Below are positions 1 to 7,146 of a stretch of 24,413 bases of DNA, one piece after another. Positions within the stretch are counted from its first letter, which is position 1. Each line of letters starts with the position of its first letter. A program made the position numbers and the translations under genes. This DNA is from Firmicutes bacterium CAG:341 (GTDB lineage: Bacteria > Bacillota > Clostridia > Oscillospirales > Acutalibacteraceae). The notes below the pieces were generated by a model, which did not search any database, had not been told where the DNA came from, and saw only the letters and a program-made list of their open reading frames with translations. The stretch spans positions 112,359 through 136,771 of the forward strand of contig FR895338.1 of NCBI GenBank assembly GCA_000434995.1, read 5' to 3'.

Positions 1-36
1 GAGCCAGTATCAAAAATTCATATAAAGTCAAACAGC

Positions 37-69
37 AAAACACTCCTGATTATAAATCGGGAGTGTTTT
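37..69 (-). terminator. Hairpin terminator ending the long minus-strand operon
   Basis: Near-perfect 15-bp stem (37-51 against 55-69, one G·T-type pair) with a three-base loop. On the minus strand it follows the last gene of the operon by about 15 bases and is followed by a short T run. A T run is also present on the plus-strand side (66-70), so it may serve a convergent gene lying before the window as well. Nothing else was recognised in positions 1-36. Confidence 0.8.
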
Positions 70-83
70 TTAGTAAGAAACAA

Positions 84-380
84 TTATGCTTTGAATTTAG
101 ATTTGAATACCACAAGAAGTATAATATCAATTACGAATAAAAACAGTGAAACTATACCGAGAAAGTTTGCTTTTTTTATTCTGTCTTTATTCAAATTTGA
201 AAGAGGGAATTTTTTGCTTTTAAATATTGTGCCAACCACTATTCCCATTACGCCGAATGCAGGGCATACGCCGACAGTTAACACACCCAAAGTTGCCATT
301 ATAAAAGCAAAGCGGCATAATCTGTCAATAACATCAGGGTTTTTATCATCATTATTTTTAATAACATCTTTATTTTCCAT
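84..380 (-). CDS. Small two-helix membrane protein of unknown function
   Basis: About 98 residues. A charged, Asn/Asp-rich N-terminus of about 25 residues is followed by a long hydrophobic segment (about 27-52, rich in Gly and Val), a basic loop with KSKK and KDRIKK, and a second hydrophobic helix (about 75-93) with a lysine-rich tail. The layout resembles DUF4190-like small membrane proteins, but I do not recognise a specific family. The start is uncertain. ATG at 395 overlaps the stop of the ECF S-component gene (TAATG) but has no good ribosome site. ATG at 380 has AGGAAA at a normal distance and was chosen. It is the last gene of the corrinoid transport unit, which suggests but does not show a linked role. 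Confidence 0.7.
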   Translation of the reverse strand: MENKDVIKNNDDKNPDVIDRLCRFAFIMATLGVLTVGVCPAFGVMGIVVGTIFKSKKFPLSNLNKDRIKKANFLGIVSLFLFVIDIILLVVFKSKFKA

Positions 381-394
381 AACTTTTCCTTTCA

Positions 395-1075
395 TTACTT
401 AGATATAATACCATATTTAATATTTATACGCTCGATTTTTTTTATAAATGTTTCACCGAAGAAATATAAAAACAGAGCGGTTACACCTGCAAAAACCAAA
501 TTAAAAGGAACGCCTGAAGCATAAATTGCAACTATTCCTTTAAAAGTCATATTACTGTTAAAATAAAGTACAGAGGACAAATCAACTATCAAACCATACA
601 AAATAAGCACAGACAAAAAGCCTACAACCGAAAGCGAAATTTTGGTCGGCTTGATATAGTCAAACACAAGACCGAAACACAAGCCTACACTTGCCATTGC
701 AACCATTTGGAACGGGGTCCAAGCACCCTGACCAAAAATAAAATTTGAAACAAACATTGAAAGTGCGCCGATTAAATATCCCCTTTTAGCACCCAAAACA
801 GCACCGCTGACACCGACTACTGCAGCAATGGGTTTAACTTGAGGAACCAAATAAAACACAGCCCTGCTGACAACTGCAAGAGCAGTAAGCGAAGCTATAA
901 GGGTTATATCTTTAGAAGTATGCTCACTTTTTTCAAATGATGAAAAAAACGGCAGCATTGAAACAATAATAATTAAAACACTTACCAAATAATAATTAGT
1001 ATTACTGAAAAAAATCTGCCACAGCACCACAAACACTATTATAAGCACAGTTAAAAAAGGATATATCTTTTTCAT
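395..1075 (-). CDS. cbrT: ECF transporter S component, predicted cobalamin/corrinoid-specific (CbrT-like)
   Basis: The 226-residue protein is almost entirely hydrophobic, with about six to eight membrane segments (for example 5-22, 29-46, 57-75, 98-115, 120-138, 148-170, 178-206) and a basic C-terminal tail. The stretch around 110-130 (SNFIFGQGAWTPFQM) is typical of a group of ECF substrate-binding subunits that includes the predicted cobalamin S components. S components bind the vitamin and topple in the membrane when the ATPase and T subunits act. Its start overlaps the ATPase gene by four bases (ATGA), so the two are probably translationally coupled. The substrate is inferred from the adenosyltransferase gene three genes upstream and from the CbrT-CbrU-CbrV set with a duplicated ATPase. 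S components for other vitamins cannot be excluded from sequence alone. Confidence 0.75.
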   Translation of the reverse strand: MKKIYPFLTVLIIVFVVLWQIFFSNTNYYLVSVLIIIVSMLPFFSSFEKSEHTSKDITLIASLTALAVVSRAVFYLVPQVKPIAAVVGVSGAVLGAKRGYLIGALSMFVSNFIFGQGAWTPFQMVAMASVGLCFGLVFDYIKPTKISLSVVGFLSVLILYGLIVDLSSVLYFNSNMTFKGIVAIYASGVPFNLVFAGVTALFLYFFGETFIKKIERINIKYGIISK

Positions 1076-2535
1076 ACAATATCCCCCATTGACACTGCCG
1101 ACTCCAAATATCTTTTAGTAATTCTTCTTACTTGTGTGGTATAAAAGTTAAGACTTGAAAAAACTTCACGCCTACTGCCTGCTTTTGATATAATTGCATC
1201 ACTTAAAAACGAAACATAATCTGCAACATCGCCGACAAAATCCAAATCGTGAGAAACCATTATAATTGATTTACCTTGATTTTTCAAATCAAAAAGTAAT
1301 TTTTTTACTTCAAGTTTAGAAAATTCATCAAATGCCTTTGTAGGTTCATCCAAAAGAAAAATATCGGCATCTTGTTCTAAAAGAATACCAAACGCAAGTT
1401 TTTGTGCCTGCCCACCGCTTAAATCAAAAGGGTGCTGATTTAAACATTCGGCAATGCCGAGTTTTGCTGCCGTATCTGCTCTTATTTCTTCTTTTACTGT
1501 ATCTTTAGTAAAAAGGTATTTTACATTTTGCGGCATATAGGCGCATTTGCCATAAAGTTTTACTTTGCCGGAATACTGCTTTTTAATTTGTGCAATAATT
1601 TTAAGTAAAGTTGTTTTACCGCTTGCGTTTGAACCGATTATGCAATTGATTTTAGATTTATACGCTTTAAAATTCAAACGGGATAAAATATCTTTATCAT
1701 TTTTTGAATATGCAAACGATACATTTTTTAAAATAACGCTCGGCTTTTCGTCTTCATTATCAGCAAGCACATCTTTTTGCTTTAATCTGCCTGCAAGATT
1801 AACTGCGGTTTTTACATTCAGCGGCCTTTCATCAAAAATGCGTGTGCAAATCGGAAAGTAAAACAATAATTCTTCATTAAATTTAACATTATCAGGCTTG
1901 TCATTGCAAATTATTTTTCCGTCTTCAAGTATGATAAGTTTATCGCAATAATCAATAAAGTCTTCACTTGAATGGGATACAATAACAATCGTAACTCCAA
2001 GTTCTTCGTTAATCCTTTTTAATAACGAAGAAACAGTTATTACAGATTTAGGGTCAAGCTGGGAAAGAGGTTCATCAAGAAGAAGTGCCTTCGTATCATA
2101 AATCATTGAAGACGCAATACACACGGTTGCTTTTTCACCGCCCGAAAGCTCATCAATCTTTTTATCAAGAATATTATTCAGATTAAAAAACGAAGCGGTT
2201 TCCCCTATTTTCACGGTAATTTCATCATTTGAAAGGCCTTGATTTTCAAGCGCAAATGCAAGCTCACCCCTAACATTTTCGCATACAAATGAAGTTTCGG
2301 GATTTTGCCCTACAAAGCCTATCGGCTCACAGTTTACATCAATATCACCGCTAATATCACCTACGGGTGATATTTCTTTTTTTAAAAGGCGCAGTAATGT
2401 TGATTTTCCGCTTCCGCTTTTACCCATTATTAAAACAAATTCGCCCTGTTTAATATTCAAATCAACATTATCAAGTGCTTTTTTACTTGACTGAGGATAT
2501 GTGAATGTTAAATTTTTTGTTTCAAAATATACCAT
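1072..2535 (-). CDS. cbrU: ECF transporter duplicated ATPase (two fused ABC domains, CbrU-like)
   Basis: Two ABC ATPase domains in one 487-residue chain. Domain 1 has Walker A GKSGSGKST (38-46), a Q-loop near 77, signature LSGGE (130-134), Walker B LLLDEP (151-156) and switch His188. Domain 2 has Walker A GSNASGKTT (301-309), signature LSGGQ (372-376), Walker B FLLDEP (393-398) and switch His429. All catalytic elements look intact in both halves. Most ECF systems use two separate ATPases; the fused form is known from dedicated (group I-like) modules such as the predicted cobalamin system. The ATG has a strong GGAGGG ribosome site and lies 28 bases inside the end of the T-subunit gene. It powers uptake together with the adjacent S and T subunits at the inner face of the membrane. 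Confidence 0.92.
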   Translation of the reverse strand: MVYFETKNLTFTYPQSSKKALDNVDLNIKQGEFVLIMGKSGSGKSTLLRLLKKEISPVGDISGDIDVNCEPIGFVGQNPETSFVCENVRGELAFALENQGLSNDEITVKIGETASFFNLNNILDKKIDELSGGEKATVCIASSMIYDTKALLLDEPLSQLDPKSVITVSSLLKRINEELGVTIVIVSHSSEDFIDYCDKLIILEDGKIICNDKPDNVKFNEELLFYFPICTRIFDERPLNVKTAVNLAGRLKQKDVLADNEDEKPSVILKNVSFAYSKNDKDILSRLNFKAYKSKINCIIGSNASGKTTLLKIIAQIKKQYSGKVKLYGKCAYMPQNVKYLFTKDTVKEEIRADTAAKLGIAECLNQHPFDLSGGQAQKLAFGILLEQDADIFLLDEPTKAFDEFSKLEVKKLLFDLKNQGKSIIMVSHDLDFVGDVADYVSFLSDAIISKAGSRREVFSSLNFYTTQVRRITKRYLESAVSMGDIV

Positions 2536-3362
2536 TTTATACCCTCCAAAATATTTATAATTACCGGAATAAACATAAACACCGCAAAGACGGTAAAATC
2601 AAGCGAAGAAAAAGAAATCACCTTTATTTCAGGGTCAAATATAAATTCGGATACATTAAAAATATTCATTATAACTTCACACCCAGCCAAAGCAATAATA
2701 AATATCATTAAAATTAAATCTAAACTGCAAAATCTGTATTTGGAATATGGCTTTCTTGAACTGTTAAAATTTCTTGCGCGCATTGTATCTGAAATCTCTA
2801 TACTTTCTTCAAGAGTCATGGAAACAAGCGAAGAAAAATTATCAAGACTTTTTTTTAATTTGCTTTGCCCCAAATCTATATTCATTCTTGCGTCATTTAT
2901 TTCCTGTGCATTTTTTCTAAGCCTTGGAATAAACGAAAAAGTCATAGTCAATACAAGTGTTAAATTAGGTGCAAGCTTTGAAAAGACAGACATAAATTTA
3001 TCACTGCTCATTACAATTGAGTAATTTGAAAGCCATAAAATCACGCTTGAAAACATAACACCCTGGCACAATCCGTAAAAAAAGCCTTCAAGTGTAAAAT
3101 GTTTATTAGCCAGGGAAAAAAGAACATCCACGCCATAAGAAGTGAATACCATATTAAATAGAGCAACAAGCAGAGTAAAAGGCAAGAGGAAAGAAACAAA
3201 AGTCAAAACTGCTTTTTTACCCTGAAGCATAAAGTTATAAATTAAGCCCGCAAGCAGTGACACCGATAAAAAGAAAGGATTAAAATTTAAAAGTATAAGA
3301 ATAACAGCGAAAACAAAAAAGAGAAAGCACACTTTTGGATTAAAACTTGAAAATTTATCCAT
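2508..3362 (-). CDS. cbrV: ECF transporter T component (EcfT family, CbrV-like)
   Basis: 284 residues from the ATG at 3362. Membrane segments lie at about 11-26, 30-46, 50-70 and 98-116, followed by a long cytoplasmic helical region and two more hydrophobic segments near 212-236 and 252-272. The cytoplasmic part has the basic coupling helices expected for EcfT (PRLRKNAQE near 146-154; TMRARNF near 193-199, a variant of the usual Ala-Arg-Gly motif), which dock on the ATPase. A TTG at 3380 would overlap the cobO stop, but AAAGGGG lies at ribosome-site distance from the ATG at 3362, so that start was chosen. It joins the S component to the double ATPase encoded downstream. Confidence 0.88.
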   Translation of the reverse strand: MDKFSSFNPKVCFLFFVFAVILILLNFNPFFLSVSLLAGLIYNFMLQGKKAVLTFVSFLLPFTLLVALFNMVFTSYGVDVLFSLANKHFTLEGFFYGLCQGVMFSSVILWLSNYSIVMSSDKFMSVFSKLAPNLTLVLTMTFSFIPRLRKNAQEINDARMNIDLGQSKLKKSLDNFSSLVSMTLEESIEISDTMRARNFNSSRKPYSKYRFCSLDLILMIFIIALAGCEVIMNIFNVSEFIFDPEIKVISFSSLDFTVFAVFMFIPVIINILEGIKWYILKQKI

Positions 3363-3380
3363 AACGCTTTCCCCTTTCAA

Positions 3381-3848
3381 TCAGTATTCAATACCTTTTC
3401 TTGCGCCAATACCCAAATCATACGGATGTTTAACTTTTTCCATATGAGTTATATAATCAGCCTTTTCAAAAAATTTATCAATTTTTTTATGGCCTGTTAT
3501 AATTACTTCTTTATCTTTCAAACAGTTTAATAAATCTAACGAATCATTAAGTGAAACAAAAGTATCAATTACATCAAGAAATTCATCAAGAATAATAATA
3601 TCACAAGTTGAATTTTTGATATATGAGAGTGCACTGTCGACCCAAGCTTGATACTCTTTGCCGGGGTTAAACGGTAATTTTTCAGGTGATTTAAAAATAT
3701 CAAACGGTAAAACAGCTAATTCGCTTGATTTATTATTTTTCAAAAACTGAACAAGAAGTACATTTTTGCCTGCACCTTTTGCACGCATACCCTGCCCCAA
3801 AGCCGAAGTAGTTTTACCTTTACCGTATCCGAAATATATTTGAATCAT
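3381..3848 (-). CDS. cobO: Cob(I)alamin/cob(I)yrinate a,c-diamide adenosyltransferase, CobA/CobO (BtuR) type
   Basis: 155 residues, somewhat shorter than most family members. The N-terminal P-loop GYGKGKTTSALG (8-19) is the family's unusual ATP site, DIIILDEFLD is the Walker B-like stretch, and the C-terminus ends in VKHPYDLG...ARKGIEY, the family's closing motif. The enzyme transfers the 5'-deoxyadenosyl group of ATP to the cobalt of a reduced corrinoid, making the coenzyme form. Its ATG overlaps the stop of the MreB-like gene (ATGA) and it is directly followed by the ECF T subunit. The context suggests that imported corrinoid is adenosylated on entry. No de novo cobalamin biosynthesis genes are in the window. 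Confidence 0.9.
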   Translation of the reverse strand: MIQIYFGYGKGKTTSALGQGMRAKGAGKNVLLVQFLKNNKSSELAVLPFDIFKSPEKLPFNPGKEYQAWVDSALSYIKNSTCDIIILDEFLDVIDTFVSLNDSLDLLNCLKDKEVIITGHKKIDKFFEKADYITHMEKVKHPYDLGIGARKGIEY

Positions 3849-4873
3849 CTGATTCTGACCTCTTCTTTAGTTTTAAACGAATATCCGTATCCGTCAAGAA
3901 TATGCATCTTTTTGAGTGCTAATTCGCATCCCTTCGATACGCAAAGATTTGCCCTTACCGGAATGGTAACATCAAGATTAAGTGTTTGAGAAATAAGCTT
4001 ATCAAGCCCAAAAAGCTGTGACATACCGCCTGTTAAAATTACACTTGAATTTGATATATCGGCAACAAGCTGTGGTGAAGTACGCTCAAACATAGACTTT
4101 GCAACCGTCATAATTTGGTCAAGTAATTCACCGAAACATTCGCAAATTTCATTGCCTGTAATTTCCACGGTTTTAGGCAAACCGGAAAGAACATTTCTGC
4201 CCTTCGCACTCATTGTAACATCAGTATCACGCATAACAGCCGAACCAATGGTTTTTTTAATATTTTCAGCAGTTCTTAGCCCTACAAAAAGGCCGTGTTT
4301 ATCTTTAAGATACTTAACAATAGCTTCATCAAAATCATCGCCGCCGATTTTTACGGTTTCGTTTTGGCTCATAGCACCCTGACTTATAACTGCCATATCT
4401 GTTGAACCCGCACCAATATCAATAACAAACACACCCGTTGGGTTAATCGGGTCGACACCTGCACCAAAAGCGGCACAAATCGGCTGTTCAAGCAAGCAGA
4501 CGGAGCGCGCACCGGCAGAAATCAAAACAGAAATAAGTGTTCTTCTTTCAACATCGGTGCTGTCTGATGAAACACTTGCAACTATTCTCGGCTTAAAAAT
4601 ATTCTTTTTAAGCACTTTATTCATAAAATATTCAACCATTTGCTGTGCAAGCTCATAGTTGCTGACATTACCGTTTTTAATCGGCTGAATAACGCTTACA
4701 CCAACCGGCTCTCTACCCTCAAGGTAATATGCACGCTTGCCGGCATAAAGCATTTCGCCCTTATTGCAATCGTATGCAACATAGGCAGGCTCGCTTAAAA
4801 CAACACCTTTGCCTACAACGGAAATAACTATTGAATTTGTACCTAAATCAATTCCCAAATCATATCCAAACAT
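3845..4873 (-). CDS. MreB/Mbl-like bacterial actin
   Basis: 342 residues with the actin/Hsp70 ATPase fold elements. Phosphate-1 loop is DLGIDLGTNS (5-14), phosphate-2 loop DIGAGSTD (152-159), adenosine loop ILTGGMSQLFG (279-289). The ERRTLISVLISAGA, LLEQPICAAFGAG and IGGDDFDEAI...TAENIKKTIGSA stretches are characteristic of MreB rather than FtsA, ParM or DnaK. MreB polymers on the inner membrane direct lateral wall synthesis. Here there is no mreC, mreD, rodA or pbp neighbour; the gene sits between recD2 and cobO. The phosphate-2 loop reads GAGST rather than the common GGGTT, and the family's EEP is EQP. It may be a second, divergent paralogue. The ribosome site is only moderate (TAGGA). Confidence 0.88.
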   Translation of the reverse strand: MFGYDLGIDLGTNSIVISVVGKGVVLSEPAYVAYDCNKGEMLYAGKRAYYLEGREPVGVSVIQPIKNGNVSNYELAQQMVEYFMNKVLKKNIFKPRIVASVSSDSTDVERRTLISVLISAGARSVCLLEQPICAAFGAGVDPINPTGVFVIDIGAGSTDMAVISQGAMSQNETVKIGGDDFDEAIVKYLKDKHGLFVGLRTAENIKKTIGSAVMRDTDVTMSAKGRNVLSGLPKTVEITGNEICECFGELLDQIMTVAKSMFERTSPQLVADISNSSVILTGGMSQLFGLDKLISQTLNLDVTIPVRANLCVSKGCELALKKMHILDGYGYSFKTKEEVRIR

Positions 4874-4900
4874 AATTTACATTCCTAAATATTTAAAACT

Positions 4901-4928
4901 TTTATATAATGTTACTTTAAAATATCAA
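4901..4928 (-). promoter_or_regulatory. Candidate internal promoter before the MreB-like gene
   Basis: On the minus strand, TTGATA (4923-4928), 16 bases, then TATAAA (4901-4906), each one mismatch from consensus. It overlaps the last codons of recD2 and would start transcripts about 20 bases before the MreB-like ATG, giving the corrinoid transport genes partial independence from the upstream repair genes. Confidence 0.5.
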
Positions 4929-7134
4929 TATTGTCAACAGATAAAAAATGAACAAGTGCGCTGTAGCGTCTGCTTTTTTTATCATTATCAACCATCGCTT
5001 TAATTGAAGTTTCGTTTCCAACAATTATCAATAAATTTCTTGCACGGGTTAAAGCTGTATAAAACAGATTTCTGTATGAAAGTTTCGGCGGAGTTGAAAC
5101 AGTCGGCAAAACCACAGCCGAAAACTCACTGCCCTGACTTTTATGCACGGTCATTGCGTATGCAAGCTCGATTTCTTTTACATTTTCAAAGCTGTACATT
5201 GCTTCCTTATCATCAAATTTAACATTTATAATATCATTAGCCTTATCAATACAAGTTAAAATACCTATATCCCCATTGAAAACACCCGTGCCGTTTTCAC
5301 CGTCTTTAAACCAAGGAACATCGTAATTATTTTTAATTTGCATTACCTTATCGCCTTCACGCAAAGTATAGCCTTTATATCTCACTTCATTTTTTTCATA
5401 TGACGGCGGGTTAAGCTTCGCTTGTAAAAGCGCATTTATATTTTCAGTTCCCACTTCGCCTTTTCTGCTCGGGCAAAGAACCTGTATATCCTTAACACTG
5501 TCAAACCCGTAGCCTATCGGTATTCTTTTAGTCACCAAATCCACAATTTTTCTTGAAGCGATATATTTTGAATTTTCACGAAGCAAGAAAAAATCAGAAT
5601 CCGGGCTGTTATCAAACACAGGCATTTCACCGTTAACTACTCTGTGAGCGTTTGATACAATTTTGCTTTTCATAGCCTGGCGAAAAATTTTATCAAGACT
5701 TACTACACCTATAAGGTTACTTTTTATTAAATCTGCAAGTACATTGCCTGCACCGACGGGCGGCAATTGGTTTTTATCCCCAACCATTATCAGCCTGCAA
5801 GAAAGCGGCAAAGCATCAAGCAGTGCTGAAAAAACAGTAACATCAACCATTGATAATTCATCAACTATTACAGCGTCACATTCAAGCGGATTTTTAAGAT
5901 TATGCGCAAAACTCGGCTCATCAGCTCCGTCTTTAAATTCCACTTCCAAAAGCCTGTGTATAGTTTTAGCTTCTTTACCGGTAAGCTCCGTCATTCTCTT
6001 TGCGGCTCTTCCCGTCGGTGCGGCAAGCGCAACATCAAGCCCTCTGTTTTCCATAAGGGTAATTATACCCTTTACTGTTGTGGTTTTACCTGTACCGGGG
6101 CCGCCTGTTAATATCAGCAAGCCTTTATTAACAGCAATTTCAATTGCCTGCCTTTGCTTTTCATCAAAAACAATATCGTTTGCTTTTTCAAAAGTGTCTA
6201 TTTCGGCAGGCGAAATTTCTTTAGGGGTCGGCGGATATTCAATCATAACTTTTATACGCTGAGCTATTGAAGACTCAGCTTCGTATATTTCAGGCAAAAA
6301 TAAAAAAGGTTTATCGTTAATATTTTCTTCAACAAGCTGTTTTGCATCAATAGCATTATCAATTGCAATTTCAGCTTCATCCTCGCTGCATTCAAGTAAA
6401 AGCATTGCAGGTTTGATTACACTGTATCTCGGCAGGCAGGTATGCCCATTATAAAGATTATGCCTGACTATATATGTAACACCGGCCTGGCATCTGCAAT
6501 CAAACGGCGGTTCTTCATCCAAATTCATCGCAATTTCGTCTGCCCTAGCAAAATCAATTGAATTAACAACCGAAACAAGAGCATACGGATTTTCCTTTGC
6601 TATATCAAGCGAATCACCCTTGAACACATTATAAATATCATAAGCTTCCTGCTGATTAAAACCGAGTTCGGATAACCCGTTCATAACATCTCTTGCAGAA
6701 AACTGCATTTTAAAATCACGATTTATTTGCTTTGCCTTTGTTCTTGATATACCTTTAATTTCAGCAAGCCTTTCAGGCTCATTTTCAATTACATTAAATG
6801 TGTTAGAACCAAATTTTTCAATTATTTTAGTTGCTGTTGCTTCACCTATACCTTTAATAATACCGCTTGCAAGAAAGCGATGCATTCCAGATGCATCCGA
6901 CGGCCTTGTATGAGTCAGACGAACAGATTTAAACTGCCTGCCAAAGCTTGGATGCATAGTCCATTCACCTTGAAACACAATTTGCTCACCGACTGCTATA
7001 TCACCTAAAATGCCGACAACAGTTTCAAATTCATTTTCATCTGTTTTAACTTCGGTTACAGCGTAACCGTTAGCGTCATTTCTATAAGTAATATTTTCAA
7101 CGGTACCTGTTAAATTTTCAAGTTCGTCTGCCAT
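4912..7134 (-). CDS. recD2: RecD2-type ATP-dependent DNA helicase
   Basis: 740 residues, normal for RecD2 of bacteria without RecBCD. An N-terminal OB-like region (about 1-75) leads into a helix-hairpin-helix region (SGIIKGIGEATATKIIEKFG, 90-109, and a second at about 125-140) and then the SF1B helicase core. Walker A is GGPGTGKTTT (344-353), motif II VDELSM (424-429), motif III GDKNQLPPVGAG (452-463), motif VI region YTALTRARN (692-700), and VHKSQGSEF (663-671) is the motif V-like stretch. It unwinds DNA 5'-3' and acts in repair and replication-fork maintenance. GGAG lies six bases before the ATG, and the start is 12 bases after mutS2, so it is co-transcribed with it. Confidence 0.95.
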   Translation of the reverse strand: MADELENLTGTVENITYRNDANGYAVTEVKTDENEFETVVGILGDIAVGEQIVFQGEWTMHPSFGRQFKSVRLTHTRPSDASGMHRFLASGIIKGIGEATATKIIEKFGSNTFNVIENEPERLAEIKGISRTKAKQINRDFKMQFSARDVMNGLSELGFNQQEAYDIYNVFKGDSLDIAKENPYALVSVVNSIDFARADEIAMNLDEEPPFDCRCQAGVTYIVRHNLYNGHTCLPRYSVIKPAMLLLECSEDEAEIAIDNAIDAKQLVEENINDKPFLFLPEIYEAESSIAQRIKVMIEYPPTPKEISPAEIDTFEKANDIVFDEKQRQAIEIAVNKGLLILTGGPGTGKTTTVKGIITLMENRGLDVALAAPTGRAAKRMTELTGKEAKTIHRLLEVEFKDGADEPSFAHNLKNPLECDAVIVDELSMVDVTVFSALLDALPLSCRLIMVGDKNQLPPVGAGNVLADLIKSNLIGVVSLDKIFRQAMKSKIVSNAHRVVNGEMPVFDNSPDSDFFLLRENSKYIASRKIVDLVTKRIPIGYGFDSVKDIQVLCPSRKGEVGTENINALLQAKLNPPSYEKNEVRYKGYTLREGDKVMQIKNNYDVPWFKDGENGTGVFNGDIGILTCIDKANDIINVKFDDKEAMYSFENVKEIELAYAMTVHKSQGSEFSAVVLPTVSTPPKLSYRNLFYTALTRARNLLIIVGNETSIKAMVDNDKKSRRYSALVHFLSVDNIDILK

Positions 7135-7146
7135 ATTATTCTCCGT

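Noticed and set aside
91..402. Open frame on the plus strand over the small membrane protein
   Set aside because: Mirror of the minus-strand gene; no ribosome site and it would run against the operon terminator.
3360..3380. TTG at 3380 as start of the ECF T subunit
   Set aside because: The ribosome-site sequence AAAGGGG lies between it and the ATG at 3362, so the ATG is the better start.
4874..4911. Cobalamin riboswitch before the corrinoid uptake genes
   Set aside because: Only 38 non-coding bases; no room for the fold.
5663..6262. Long open frame on the plus strand inside recD2
   Set aside because: Antisense to a well-supported gene, no ribosome site, low-complexity Ser/Thr-rich translation without family features.
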